Origin: Aeromonas sp. FDAARGOS 1405
GTDB taxonomy: Bacteria; Pseudomonadota; Gammaproteobacteria; Enterobacterales; Aeromonadaceae
DNA length: 64,000 bases
Direction: 5' to 3'
Assembly (NCBI RefSeq): GCF_019048265.1
Contig: NZ_CP077311.1
Span: forward strand, 3,047,001 to 3,111,000
A program made the position numbers and the translations under genes. A model generated the notes under the pieces. It saw only the letters and a program-made list of their open reading frames with translations, ran no database searches and had not been told where the DNA came from. This document shows positions 1-8,670 of this stretch, one piece after another. Each line of letters begins with the position of its first letter. The first letter of the stretch is position 1.

Positions 1-1
1 C

Positions 2-1300
2 TGGGTGCGTAGCGGTGATCAACAGGGAACGCACACGGTTACCGACGGTTATTTGCGAATCCGTGAGGATCGCACAAATTCCGATACGGATCGCACTGTG
101 CTGGCGCTGGCCGTGGCCAATGCGATCCAGATTTCAGCTGCGCAAGCCGGAGCAAGCCTGCAGTTCCAGTACGCATTGAGTTCTGTCAATGCGAGTGACA
201 GTTTCACATGGAAACTTGTAAGGCTGGATGGCGGGGTCTGGGATCTGGCCAACCCTCTGCAAAGCGGTACTGTCACAGGTATCAGTAATTCTGGTACTAC
301 CTCTTCCAGCACCATTACTACCAATGGGTTGGAGGTTGGGCAATACGGGTTTGTGTTTGAGCTGCTCGATAGCTCCAGCTCACGGACTGCTGAAGTGCGG
401 ATAGACAACATCCGGATCGAGCAGGGATTCAACGCCCCGATTGGAGAGGCCCAGATTGTGACCAGTGCAGAGCAGCTGACGGCAGCTCTGACCGAGGGGG
501 ATCAGATCACTGTGCTGCTGGGGGCTGGCAATGATGTAGTCGATGGCGGTGCAGGCAATGATATCCTGTTTGGTGATGTGCTCAATACAGACGCACTGGC
601 TACCCAGCTTGGTTTGAGTCTGCCAGTTGGCTCCGGTTGGCTGGTTTTTGAAACCTTGGAAACCAATCATGGCTGGACGCGAGCACAGACTGTGGATTAC
701 ATCCGAACCCATCTTACCGAGCTGAGTGAGGAGAGTGGTCGTAGTGGCGGCAATGACACTCTGTCAGGAGGCAGTGGCAATGACCTTCTCTTCGGTCAGG
801 AAGGGAGCGACATCCTCGATGGGGGTGATGGAGATGATTACCTGGATGGTGGATCAGGAAATGACTCTCTGATTGGGGGCGCGGGCAACGATATCCTGAT
901 CGGTGGGCTGGGGAATGACATCCTGCTCGGCGGTCTGGGAAGCGATATCATGACCGGGGGTGCTGGCAGCGATACCTTCAAGTGGCTGGCTGGGGATGTG
1001 GGGGGGACCGATGTGATCAAGGACTTCACCACTGGAACTGGAGGAGATGTGCTGGATATCAGTGAGTTGCTCACTGGCGAACATGCCAGTAAGGAGTCGT
1101 TAGATGCCTATCTCACTTTCACCAGCGGTCCGGGTACTGGCAAGTCTACGCTCACGATCGACCTTGATGGCGCGGGTAGTGGCACAACGACCCATGTTAT
1201 CCAGTTTGACAACATCGATCTGACGCTGGGAGGTACACGTAATGATCAGACCATCATTGAAGACCTGTTGAATCAGGGCAATCTGAAGGTCGATCCGTAA
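2..1300 (+). CDS. RTX / type I-secreted protein, C-terminal part (5' end outside window)
   Basis: The reading frame is open from base 2, so the gene begins upstream. The visible 433 residues hold an N-terminal beta-rich stretch and then nonapeptide repeats of the GGxGxDxxx type, first near residues 176-190 and then as a long block at about 247-325 (GGSGNDLLFG, GGAGNDILIG and similar). These repeats bind calcium after export. The last 100 residues (FKWLAGDVGGTDVIKDF onward) match the C-terminal type I secretion signal region of large VCA0849-like RTX adhesins. Such proteins leave through a TolC-type ABC exporter and act at the cell surface as adhesins or biofilm proteins. Family role is from knowledge; which adhesin this is cannot be told from its tail. 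A terminator follows directly. Confidence 0.9.
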   Translation, partial: WVRSGDQQGTHTVTDGYLRIREDRTNSDTDRTVLALAVANAIQISAAQAGASLQFQYALSSVNASDSFTWKLVRLDGGVWDLANPLQSGTVTGISNSGTTSSSTITTNGLEVGQYGFVFELLDSSSSRTAEVRIDNIRIEQGFNAPIGEAQIVTSAEQLTAALTEGDQITVLLGAGNDVVDGGAGNDILFGDVLNTDALATQLGLSLPVGSGWLVFETLETNHGWTRAQTVDYIRTHLTELSEESGRSGGNDTLSGGSGNDLLFGQEGSDILDGGDGDDYLDGGSGNDSLIGGAGNDILIGGLGNDILLGGLGSDIMTGGAGSDTFKWLAGDVGGTDVIKDFTTGTGGDVLDISELLTGEHASKESLDAYLTFTSGPGTGKSTLTIDLDGAGSGTTTHVIQFDNIDLTLGGTRNDQTIIEDLLNQGNLKVDP

Positions 1301-1309
1301 CCTTGTCTC

Positions 1310-1339
1310 GGGGCCGGGCTGGCCTGGCCCCTGTTTTTT
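1310..1339 (+). terminator. Rho-independent terminator after the RTX gene
   Basis: GGGGCC (1310-1315) pairs with GGCCCC (1326-1331), and a run of six T follows at 1334-1339. It lies 10 bases after the RTX stop codon. Confidence 0.75.
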
Positions 1340-1385
1340 CTCAAGGTGGATGGATAAGATAGCGGCTGTAGAGGAGAGGGTAATC

Positions 1386-1946
1386 ATGCAGTCATTCAAC
1401 TGGGTCGACATTGATGGCATCCGTTATAGCTGGGATGGACAGGGTAATATTACCTGCGCAGGCCAGTTTGGCTATCAGGCCTCGATCGCGGGAGACAGGC
1501 TGGATGGGATGGAGATAGAGAATGATGCCGGAGATGTAGCCGGATCACTCTATGTTGATTTTGCCTCTGCATCTATTTCCTATGTGCCCTTGATGGGGGC
1601 CGAGTCAGCTCAGAACATGATTCTGGTTGGCCATGATCTGGGGCAGCAGGAGTATCCATTGAGCAGTTTTCATGCTCCTTTGTTGCAGGATTTGCTGGGC
1701 CAGTCAGATACCATTGCTTGGTCCACAGAGGGATATCGCGGTGAAGGCCGTGACTGTAGCGCAGGGGGACAGGGACATGTTCTGTCGTGGGATTCCTTCC
1801 ATTTTGATGATGAGGTGCTGGTCTGTGGTGCGACATCACCACTGGATAAAGTAGAGCGGACCCCAGATACCGGCAGTGTGGTCACCATCAGTCTCGATTT
1901 GACCAATCAGATACTGGATCAGCTCCCGCCCTTGCACGATATATGA
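1386..1946 (+). CDS. Hypothetical protein, 186 aa
   Basis: I do not recognise this protein. The ATG at 1386 is preferred over an in-frame ATG at 1350 because a strong GAGGAGAGGG ribosome site lies just upstream of it. The product is acidic, has no signal peptide or membrane segment and is rich in Gly, Asp and Ser. It contains a Cys-containing stretch (RDCSAGGQGHVLSWDSFHFDD). It sits 85 bases after the RTX gene but behind that gene's terminator. A link with RTX secretion or surface biology is only a guess from position. Confidence 0.6.
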   Translation: MQSFNWVDIDGIRYSWDGQGNITCAGQFGYQASIAGDRLDGMEIENDAGDVAGSLYVDFASASISYVPLMGAESAQNMILVGHDLGQQEYPLSSFHAPLLQDLLGQSDTIAWSTEGYRGEGRDCSAGGQGHVLSWDSFHFDDEVLVCGATSPLDKVERTPDTGSVVTISLDLTNQILDQLPPLHDI

Positions 1947-2001
1947 ATCCATTGGCTGCACGGGCATAATGACCTCAATCTTTCCGATAGAGGTTTTTTC
2001 T

Positions 2002-2721
2002 ATGTGGCGTCCCCTTCTTACTCTTTCCGCTCTGATTGTCAGTGCTCCGGTGCTGGCGATTGAAGTTCCGCAAGCGCCCCATCTGGTGGTGAGTGGTTAT
2101 GCTGAACAGAAGACCGAGCCCGATATGCTCACCCTCAATGTGGCTGTGAGTGCGTTGGACAAGCAGGGCCTCAAGGCCAAGCAGCAGGTTGATACCAAGG
2201 TGGCCGCCTTTTTTAGCAAGCTGGAAGGGTTGGGCATCAAGCGCAACGATGTCGAAGCTGGTAACCTGATGGTCTCGCCGGAATATCAGTATGGTGATAA
2301 CAAAAAGCCGGTCTTGCTGGGGTACCGTGCCCAGCGACAATTGGCGGTGAAGCTCTATCAGCTCGACAAGTTGAGCCCGTTGATGGACACCGCACTCAAA
2401 GCTGGGTTGGAGTCCGTATCCCAGATTGAATACGGGTTGAAATCTCCACAGGTTATCAAGGAACAGGCTCGACTTAATGCCGTTGAGGATGCAAAAATCA
2501 AGGCTGAATCTCTGGCCAAGGCATTCGGGATGAAGCTTGGCAAGGTGTACAGCGTGGAGTATCGCAACACATCGCCCATCACCGGCTATAGTCGCAACTT
2601 CAAGATGGCACAACCCATGGCAATGGCGGCTGCTCCGGTGCCGGATATGGCGGATAGCAGTTATCAGCAACAGCAGATTACGGTCACTGACAATATCGAG
2701 GCTGTTTTCCTGCTGGAGTAA
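2002..2721 (+). CDS. SIMPL domain (DUF541) periplasmic protein, YggE-like
   Basis: The 239-residue product starts with a clear signal peptide (MWRPLLTLSALIVSAPVLA, cut before IEVPQ). The SIMPL/DUF541 domain follows: ISGYAEQ-like HLVVSGYAEQKTEPD, then AVSALDKQGLKAKQQVD, and a late LAKAFGMKLGKVYSVEY segment typical of YggE and BP26-type proteins. The ATG at 2002 is chosen over one at 1969 because AGAGG sits 8 bases ahead and the signal peptide starts there. Family members are linked to oxidative-stress tolerance, but no biochemical function is settled. A terminator hairpin follows at 2770. Confidence 0.85.
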   Translation: MWRPLLTLSALIVSAPVLAIEVPQAPHLVVSGYAEQKTEPDMLTLNVAVSALDKQGLKAKQQVDTKVAAFFSKLEGLGIKRNDVEAGNLMVSPEYQYGDNKKPVLLGYRAQRQLAVKLYQLDKLSPLMDTALKAGLESVSQIEYGLKSPQVIKEQARLNAVEDAKIKAESLAKAFGMKLGKVYSVEYRNTSPITGYSRNFKMAQPMAMAAAPVPDMADSSYQQQQITVTDNIEAVFLLE

Positions 2722-2769
2722 CCCCTTCCCTCTTCAGCAGATGAACACTGTAGTGGGACAGAGCCATAA

Positions 2770-2795
2770 AAAATCCGGCCAATGTGCCGGATTTT
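2770..2795. terminator. Bidirectional terminator between convergent genes
   Basis: AAAATCCGGC (2770-2779) pairs with GCCGGATTTT (2786-2795) around a six-base loop. It lies between the convergent SIMPL gene and the small minus-strand gene and has T-rich flanks on both strands. Confidence 0.8.
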
Positions 2796-2819
2796 CATTT
2801 TACAAGTCAGAGATCGAGT

Positions 2820-3212
2820 TTATGGACAGGGTACGGGAGTGAAGGAGTGATCTCCCAGGCAACGCCAACCCATTTCCGCTCCTCTCATTTGCCAGAGATT
2901 ATCGCTGCGATAAAGAGTCAGAATATAGAGCATGTCGCTTTTGCCTCCATCGAGCGCAACCGAGAGCACCAAGTCATTATCCAGTTGCTGTGCATGGATG
3001 CGACTGGGGATGTCGCTATGGCCGACAAAACGGAGCGCTACCTCACGGTAGTCATTGACCCATTTTTGATGTTGCTCGCTCGCCTGACGTATCTGCTGGT
3101 TGAACTGCTGCACTGGCGCCGAGGCTAGTCGTCCAAAAACGGCTTGTGCTTCGGCATGTGCTGCTGTCACGTTCGCCAGGAGGAGAGTGGTAAGCATACC
3201 GATTTTGTACAT
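2820..3212 (-). CDS. Hypothetical exported protein, 130 aa
   Basis: The product opens with a signal peptide (MYKIGMLTTLLLANVTAAHA, likely cleaved after AHA). The remaining ~110 residues form a soluble domain with Cys at the C-terminal end (WRCLGDHSFTPVPCP), where two Cys could form a disulfide in the periplasm. I do not recognise the family. The gene stands alone, convergent with the SIMPL gene, with its own upstream region of about 100 bases. Confidence 0.65.
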   Translation of the reverse strand: MYKIGMLTTLLLANVTAAHAEAQAVFGRLASAPVQQFNQQIRQASEQHQKWVNDYREVALRFVGHSDIPSRIHAQQLDNDLVLSVALDGGKSDMLYILTLYRSDNLWQMRGAEMGWRCLGDHSFTPVPCP

Positions 3213-3272
3213 GAGAATATCCGGCTAACAACGACTGCTTCTATGACAACAGAAAAGCCCATTTGGTTCAAC

Positions 3273-3314
3273 GCACAACCCACGGAGGCATATGCCCCTG
3301 TGGGTGTGCTTTTT
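3273..3314 (+). terminator. Terminator-like hairpin read on the plus strand
   Basis: GCACAACCCAC (3273-3283) pairs with GTGGGTGTGC (3300-3309) with one bulged A, and the intervening GGAGGCATATGCCCC can extend the stem. Five T (3310-3314) follow on the plus strand. It abuts the stop codon of the minus-strand TRIC gene. On the minus strand, where a terminator for that gene would be expected, no T run follows. Confidence 0.4.
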
Positions 3315-3946
3315 CAGTTGCGTTGCAGCGAGAAGGTGGGTAGTGACAGGTGCCAGTAGATGGCTGCCACCCGCAAACCAAATACGGCCGTCATGCAGAT
3401 GAGCATGGCTGTTACCCTGTCCATGTTTGCCTCTAGGGCCAGAGTGTAGAGGATTCCACCCAGAATACAGGCTGTTGCATAGATCTCTTTTTGCAGCACC
3501 ATAGGCACTTCGCGTGCCAATACATCCCGGATCATGCCGCCAGCTACTCCAGTCATGGTCCCCATCAGCACCGCGATTAGCCCCGAGGTGCCAAAATTGA
3601 GAGCTTTTTGGGCTCCGATCACCGTAAAGAGAGCCAGCCCGAATGCATCCGCGACGGGCAGTACATACCAAGGCATCCTGCGGGGCAGTTTGACCATCCA
3701 CATACCGACCAGTGCAGTTGCAATGACGACCCAGATATAGAGTGGATCGCGCACCCAGAACACCGGTGTTGCTCCCAAGATCATGTCACGTATGGTGCCA
3801 CCGCCTATGGCGGTAACTGCGGCTAATACCATGACACCAAACCCGTCCATTCTGAGTCGGCCAGCCACCAATACCCCTGAAAACGCGAATACCGCAGTAC
3901 CAAACATGTCGCTGATGTAAACAATCTGCTCAACCAGTGTCTGCAT
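3314..3946 (-). CDS. TRIC/UPF0126 family inner membrane protein (YicG-like)
   Basis: The 210-residue product is almost wholly hydrophobic with about seven membrane segments. It carries the duplicated UPF0126 signature: [19 protein letters not shown] ... [11 protein letters not shown] in the first half and [22 protein letters not shown] in the second. UPF0126 proteins belong to the trimeric intracellular cation channel (TRIC) superfamily; bacterial members conduct monovalent cations in structural work, but their role is unclear. An earlier in-frame start at 4042 would add 32 hydrophilic residues. The Met at 3946 gives the usual family length (~205 aa). Confidence 0.85.
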   Translation of the reverse strand: MQTLVEQIVYISDMFGTAVFAFSGVLVAGRLRMDGFGVMVLAAVTAIGGGTIRDMILGATPVFWVRDPLYIWVVIATALVGMWMVKLPRRMPWYVLPVADAFGLALFTVIGAQKALNFGTSGLIAVLMGTMTGVAGGMIRDVLAREVPMVLQKEIYATACILGGILYTLALEANMDRVTAMLICMTAVFGLRVAAIYWHLSLPTFSLQRN

Positions 3947-4153
3947 GGAAAACAACTCACGCCAAATTGTTGATGGGGCCGCGATTTTAGGGGCTGGAGA
4001 GCCCAATCGCCAACTGTGCTCGACAAAATTGAGAGTCGACACCGCTTTTTTCTCGCATCATTGACAGGGAGGGGCTCGAGTGTGCCTGTTTACCTCCTTG
4101 TTGGAGGAGGGGCGCGATGAGTTTCTGCCACGTTTTAGTGGGCGTTTTTTTCC

Positions 4154-4180
4154 TTAAGTTTATCCCCGACCTGTCGATAT
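4154..4180 (+). promoter_or_regulatory. Sigma-28 (FliA) promoter of flaA
   Basis: TTAAGTTT (4154-4161), exactly 11 bases, then GTCGATAT (4173-4180) fits the flagellar sigma-28 pattern TAAAGTTT-N11-GCCGATAA. It lies about 150 bases before the flagellin start, leaving a fairly long AT-rich leader. The 382-base gap 3947-4328 otherwise holds the divergent start region of the TRIC gene and no further gene that I can see. Confidence 0.8.
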
Positions 4181-4328
4181 ATAGGGTAAGCGGCGTTAAT
4201 GCGATGAAGCGTTGAAAAAAATGCTAAAGACATCCAAAAACGAGCCGTTAAATAAGACGCATCGGGCACAGAAAATAATAAAGCCTGAGCAAATAGAAGA
4301 GTAAATTTAATAGCTTAGGAGAATAGTC

Positions 4329-5240
4329 ATGGGCCTTTATATCAACACTAACGTTTCATCACTCAACGCTCAGCGTAACCTGATGAATACGACAAAATCA
4401 CTGGATACATCCTACACCCGACTGGCATCCGGTCTGCGTATCAACAGTGCCAAAGACGATGCTGCCGGTCTGCAAATCTCAAACCGATTGACCTCCCAGA
4501 TCAACGGTCTGGATCAGGGTAACCGTAATGCCAACGATGGCATCTCTGTGGCGCAGACTGCTGAAGGGGCCATGGAGGAGATCACCTCCATGCTGCAACG
4601 GATGCGGACGCTGGCTCAACAATCAGCTAATGGCTCTAATAATACTGACGACCGAACCGCGTTGCAGCAAGAGTATACCCAGTTGATGACAGAAATTGAC
4701 AGGGTAGCCAAAGATACCACTTTTGGTGGTCAAACCTTGCTTAATGGTGGTTATGTTGGCTCTTTCCAGGTGGGGGCTGATGCTGGTCAAACAATTACTT
4801 TCAGGATGACCACCGCTTTTAGTATCTCCGGTATGGCATCGGCTACGAAAGGTAATGCTACGGTAACAACAACTACAACGGGTGAGCCCTATTCGATAGC
4901 GAAAAATGCGAGCGGGACAGTGACGACCACAAGCATTGGTACTATTACCACAGCCAAAGATGCACAATCCGCCATGGCTAACCTTGACTACATGATCAAG
5001 GTGGTGGACAGCAAGCGTGCGGAACTGGGTGCTGTGCAGAACCGGTTTGATTCAACTATTCGCAACCAAGCGAACGTCTCTGAAAACGTCAGTGCTGCGC
5101 GTTCACGTATTCGTGATGCGGACTTCGCCACCGAGACTGCAAACCTGACCAAGCAGAACATTTTGCAACAGGCTGCCTCGACAATCCTGTCACAGGCGAA
5201 CCAGCGTCCCCAGTCAGCCCTTTCGTTGCTGCAGGGCTAA
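4329..5240 (+). CDS. flaA: Polar flagellin FlaA
   Basis: This is the filament subunit of the polar flagellum, 303 residues. The N-terminal D0/D1 region (MGLYINTNVSSLNAQRNLMN, then RLASGLRINSAKDDAAGLQIS) and the C-terminal D1/D0 region (ADFATETANLTKQNILQQAA) are classic flagellin. The central variable part is short (residues ~155-210) and unusually Thr/Ser-rich, with a run of six Thr at about 179-184. It is a likely place for O-linked glycans. AGGAG stands 9 bases before ATG. A sigma-28 promoter precedes and a terminator follows at 5420. It is paired with the close paralog flaB, as in other Aeromonas polar loci. Confidence 0.97.
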   Translation: MGLYINTNVSSLNAQRNLMNTTKSLDTSYTRLASGLRINSAKDDAAGLQISNRLTSQINGLDQGNRNANDGISVAQTAEGAMEEITSMLQRMRTLAQQSANGSNNTDDRTALQQEYTQLMTEIDRVAKDTTFGGQTLLNGGYVGSFQVGADAGQTITFRMTTAFSISGMASATKGNATVTTTTTGEPYSIAKNASGTVTTTSIGTITTAKDAQSAMANLDYMIKVVDSKRAELGAVQNRFDSTIRNQANVSENVSAARSRIRDADFATETANLTKQNILQQAASTILSQANQRPQSALSLLQG

Positions 5241-5250
5241 CAAAAGAAAA

Positions 5251-5275
5251 CAGGGCGGTTGTTCAGGCCGCCCTG
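5251..5275. repeat. Hairpin directly after flaA
   Basis: CAGGGCGG (5251-5258) and CCGCCCTG (5268-5275) form an 8-bp stem ten bases after the flaA stop. An A-rich tract precedes it and no T run follows, so it could stabilise the flaA mRNA 3' end or act as a minus-strand terminator. Confidence 0.5.
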
Positions 5276-5419
5276 GTCAAGAGATGGAACAAAGGGGTGT
5301 TCGGTTCGCACTCTGTTCTATCGGGAGAGATATAATTCTCTACTAGTAATGCCAAGTGTTGTCCAGCTGTTCAGTTCTGTCACGCTTGGTCATATTCTCC
5401 TGAGCATATGCTCATCTTT

Positions 5420-5443
5420 AGGCCGGTTTACCGGCCTCTTTTT
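5420..5443 (+). terminator. Rho-independent terminator of flaA
   Basis: GGCCGG (5421-5426), loop TTTA, CCGGCC (5431-5436), then a T-rich run to 5443. The 580-base gap between the flagellin genes (5241-5820) holds this hairpin, the one at 5251 and the flaB promoter; I see no credible gene in it. Confidence 0.85.
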
Positions 5444-5616
5444 ATTGTGTCGCCAAATTGACGTCACTCTACACAACCTAAGCACAAACCGTGCCACATA
5501 CATAATTCGGTCATGCCATCCGGCAATTCCTCTCTCTCCTCTTATGCTGTGTTGGCCATCTGGCTTTTCCTTGCCATATACCGGAGAAAAATTGCCGCGT
5601 TAGGCAACAATTTTCC

Positions 5617-5643
5617 TAAAGCTTGTCTCTGTACTGCCGTTAA
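5617..5643 (+). promoter_or_regulatory. Sigma-28 (FliA) promoter of flaB
   Basis: TAAAGCTT (5617-5624), exactly 11 bases, then GCCGTTAA (5636-5643) matches the sigma-28 consensus with one mismatch in each element. Together with the terminator at 5420 this indicates that flaB is transcribed independently of flaA. Confidence 0.8.
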
Positions 5644-5820
5644 ACAAAGTGAAGCAATCGAGGGGTGTTCGGAATCCAACGTTTGCACTACTGCGGGTGA
5701 CCTGTCCGTTCAAACAGACACCCGCCAGAAGGATCAGGCTTGTTCAACCTGTTCTTCTAACGGTGGGATGCCGCTTTGCTGGCGCAACCCGCAGTCGCAT
5801 GTTCTTCGGGAGAATATTTT

Positions 5821-6726
5821 ATGGCTATGTACATTAACACCAACGTTTCATCACTGAACGCCCAGCGTAACCTGATGAACACCAACAAGTCGCTGGACAC
5901 CTCCTATACCAGGTTGGCATCCGGTCTTCGTATCAATACAGCCAAGGATGATGCTGCCGGTTTGCAGATTTCTAACCGTTTGACTTCACAGGTTAACGGG
6001 TTGGATCAAGGTAACCGTAACGCTAACGATGGTATTTCAGTAGCACAAACTGCAGAAGGTGCGATGGATGAAGTGACCACCATGTTGCAACGGATGCGCA
6101 CTTTGGCTCAGCAATCGGCGAACGGTTCAAACAACACGGATGATCGTGTTGCTTTGCAGCAGGAATATGACCAACTGACGACTGAGATAAATCGTATCTC
6201 TGGCGATACCACTTTTGGTGGTCAAAAGCTGCTTGATGGTACTTATAAGGGGTCCTTCCAGGTCGGTGCAGATGCAGGACAAACAATTACCTTCAAGATG
6301 ACATCGGCTTTCACCATCAAGGGTATTGCATCTGCGACAAAAGGAAGTGCAACAGTCACGACCACTACCACAGGTGAGCCGTATACGATTGGCAAAGCAA
6401 CTTCAGCAGTTACTACAACTAGTGTCAGCAGTATTAAAACCGCTAAAGATGCTCAGACAGCCATGGCCAACCTTGATTTCATGATCAAGGCTGTGGACAG
6501 CAAACGGGCAGAGCTGGGTGCTGTGCAGAACCGGTTTGACTCCACCATTCGCAACCAGTCCAACGTCTCTGAGAACCTGAGCGCAGCTCGTTCCCGTATC
6601 CGTGACGCAGACTTTGCGACCGAGACAGCCAACCTGACCAAGCAGAACATTTTGCAGCAGGCCGCCTCCAGCATCCTGGCCCAAGCCAACCAAAGACCGC
6701 AATCAGCCCTGTCCCTGTTGGGTTAA
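5821..6726 (+). CDS. flaB: Polar flagellin FlaB
   Basis: This is the second polar filament subunit, 301 residues, colinear with FlaA and nearly identical over the D0/D1 regions. The start at 5821 (MAMYINTNVSS) is chosen by comparison with FlaA and by GGGAGA just upstream; the in-frame start at 5776 would add 15 unrelated residues. As in FlaA, the centre is short and rich in Thr and Ser (residues ~155-208). Most of the difference between the two proteins lies there and in residues 113-145. flaG follows after 33 bases with no terminator, so flaB probably leads the flaB-flaG-fliD-fliS transcript. Confidence 0.97.
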   Translation: MAMYINTNVSSLNAQRNLMNTNKSLDTSYTRLASGLRINTAKDDAAGLQISNRLTSQVNGLDQGNRNANDGISVAQTAEGAMDEVTTMLQRMRTLAQQSANGSNNTDDRVALQQEYDQLTTEINRISGDTTFGGQKLLDGTYKGSFQVGADAGQTITFKMTSAFTIKGIASATKGSATVTTTTTGEPYTIGKATSAVTTTSVSSIKTAKDAQTAMANLDFMIKAVDSKRAELGAVQNRFDSTIRNQSNVSENLSAARSRIRDADFATETANLTKQNILQQAASSILAQANQRPQSALSLLG

Positions 6727-6759
6727 CAGGCTGTGATGAGATAAAAAAGGAGCGACGAT

Positions 6760-7200
6760 ATGGCCAATGAAATTGGAATTCCGTCATCGGTCACTCCTTC
6801 TTCTCTTCAGTCAAGTAGCAAGAGCGGCCAATCGGCCGCTCAAGTGCTATCTGGCACAGCAGAAGAGCAGCGGGGGGCGGCCAAGGATATTGAAAAGCAA
6901 CAGGGACTGCCTGAGCAGGAGAAGGCGGGCAAGCCGAAGATTTCAGACAAGGAAATTGAGAAAGGGGTACAAAACTTGCAAGAGTTCAGTCAGTTGCAAG
7001 GATGGACCGTCAATTTTAGTGTCGAAAAGGAACTGGAGCAGGTTGTTATCAAGGTAATGGATGCCAATACCAAATCAATGATCCGTCAGATACCAAGCGA
7101 AGAGTTGCTGGCTATCAGCAAACGAATCCAGGATCTCCGCGAAGGGGATGTGATTGGTGGCGGCTCCCGAGTCGGGTTATTGCTTGATAAAGAGATTTAA
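6760..7200 (+). CDS. flaG: Flagellar protein FlaG
   Basis: The 146-residue protein has a low-complexity polar N-terminal half and a C-terminal FlaG domain. The diagnostic stretch is LQGWTVNFSVEKELEQVVIKVMDANTKSMIRQIPSEELL (about residues 85-123). FlaG proteins influence filament length in polar flagella by an unclear mechanism. AAAGGAG precedes ATG by 7 bases. Position between flaB and fliD is the standard Vibrio/Aeromonas order. Confidence 0.93.
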   Translation: MANEIGIPSSVTPSSLQSSSKSGQSAAQVLSGTAEEQRGAAKDIEKQQGLPEQEKAGKPKISDKEIEKGVQNLQEFSQLQGWTVNFSVEKELEQVVIKVMDANTKSMIRQIPSEELLAISKRIQDLREGDVIGGGSRVGLLLDKEI

Positions 7201-7226
7201 TAGTTACGTTTGCGAGGAGAGTGAGT

Positions 7227-8645
7227 ATGGCCACTATTACGTCTGCTGGTGCGGGCTCTGGACTGGACTTGGAGTCTGTCATCGCTGCAAGTGTTGATGC
7301 CAAGAAAGCGCAGCTTTTGCAGCCAATTACCACCAAAAAGACCAACGCCCAGATCACTCTCTCAGGGGTAGGACAGCTGAAGTCAGCAATCGCGACTTTT
7401 GTCACCACTCTGAAGGCGATGTCAAAGGATGATGCGTTTAACAAACGTGCGATAAACATCACCCAGGATAAAGATAATCCGGTCCTGAAGGTGGAGAGTA
7501 AGAGCGGCGCTTCAAACGGGCAATATGACATCAGTGTCGAAAAATTGGCGAAGACCAGCAAATTTGAAGGCAGTTTCGCCTCTTCGACCACATCTATGAT
7601 CACTCAAGATGGCACCCTGACATTTAAGGCTGGCGACAAGACCTTTGATGTAGATGTTAAAGCAGGAGATTCACTCCAGTCCATTCGCAAGCGCATCAAC
7701 AATGATAGTGACAACTTTGGTCTTAGCGTCAATATCATGAATACCTCCGATGGCAAGGCGGCACTTGTGATTGACTCTGGTGTCAGTGGAACAGGTAAGG
7801 ATCTGCAGATAACCGGCAGTACACCAGAGCTGGCTGACAATTTCATCTCCAAGCTGACCCAGAAGCAACAAGCCCGTGATGCTGAGATAAGCGTGGATGG
7901 CAATAAATTGAGCAGTTCGACCAACACCTTCGATGGCACCATTGTGGGTCTCAAAATCACGGTGTTGAAAGAGTCTGAGAGCACCACTACCACGAGCCCG
8001 AGTGATGGTACCGTGACGACTACTTACAAGCCAAACAGAGTGGATGTGACGACAGACAAGGCTGGCATCAAGACCATGGTGCAGAGCTTTATCGATGGCT
8101 ATAACGCTCTGGTGAAGAAGAGCAACGATCTGGGCAAACGCAGCTCTATCGTAGCCGGCGTCAGTCAGAATGATGGTGGCGCCTTGGCGGGGGATGCAAC
8201 GACCAAGGCAGTGACCAACCTGATGAGTGGCACCGTCACTGAGCCTTCGAACAACTCCTCAACCTTCTCGACCATCTTTCAGTTGGGGGTCAAGATGGAC
8301 AACAAGGGAGTGCTCTCACTTGATTCGACGAAATTCGATGAAGCGGTCGAGAAGAACTTCGACCAGGTAGTGGCTGTGTTTGGTGGCAAGGACGGAGTTG
8401 CTGGTAAGTTGGCTAGCCAGCTTGAGACCTACTCCAAGACAGGGGGGCTGCTTGCCAAGCGGGAAGAGACGCTCAATTCGGACCTGCGTGATGTCAACCG
8501 CAAACAAGCAGATGTTGCGGCGCAGCTCACCAAATATGAAGAGACGTTGAGGGCCCGCTACGGCAGTCTGGATACCTTGCTGGCCAAGATGAACAAGTCT
8601 GCCTCCTATCTCAACCTGCTCAATACCAACACCAAAACCAGTTAA
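7227..8645 (+). CDS. fliD: Flagellar filament cap protein FliD (FlaH)
   Basis: This is the distal cap on which flagellin monomers fold into the growing filament; it is also often an adhesin. The 472-residue product shows the FliD N-terminal domain (TSAGAGSGLDLESVIAASVDAKKAQLLQPIT, residues ~4-34) and the FliD C-terminal coiled region (KRSSIVAGVSQNDGGALAGD ... RYGSLDTLLAKMNKSASYL) that ends the protein. The ATG at 7227 is chosen over a GTG at 7221 because GAGGAGA lies 6-7 bases ahead. In Aeromonas naming this is flaH. Confidence 0.95.
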   Translation: MATITSAGAGSGLDLESVIAASVDAKKAQLLQPITTKKTNAQITLSGVGQLKSAIATFVTTLKAMSKDDAFNKRAINITQDKDNPVLKVESKSGASNGQYDISVEKLAKTSKFEGSFASSTTSMITQDGTLTFKAGDKTFDVDVKAGDSLQSIRKRINNDSDNFGLSVNIMNTSDGKAALVIDSGVSGTGKDLQITGSTPELADNFISKLTQKQQARDAEISVDGNKLSSSTNTFDGTIVGLKITVLKESESTTTTSPSDGTVTTTYKPNRVDVTTDKAGIKTMVQSFIDGYNALVKKSNDLGKRSSIVAGVSQNDGGALAGDATTKAVTNLMSGTVTEPSNNSSTFSTIFQLGVKMDNKGVLSLDSTKFDEAVEKNFDQVVAVFGGKDGVAGKLASQLETYSKTGGLLAKREETLNSDLRDVNRKQADVAAQLTKYEETLRARYGSLDTLLAKMNKSASYLNLLNTNTKTS

Positions 8646-8670
8646 TTTGTAGTCAGGAGCGGTGTCTCAT

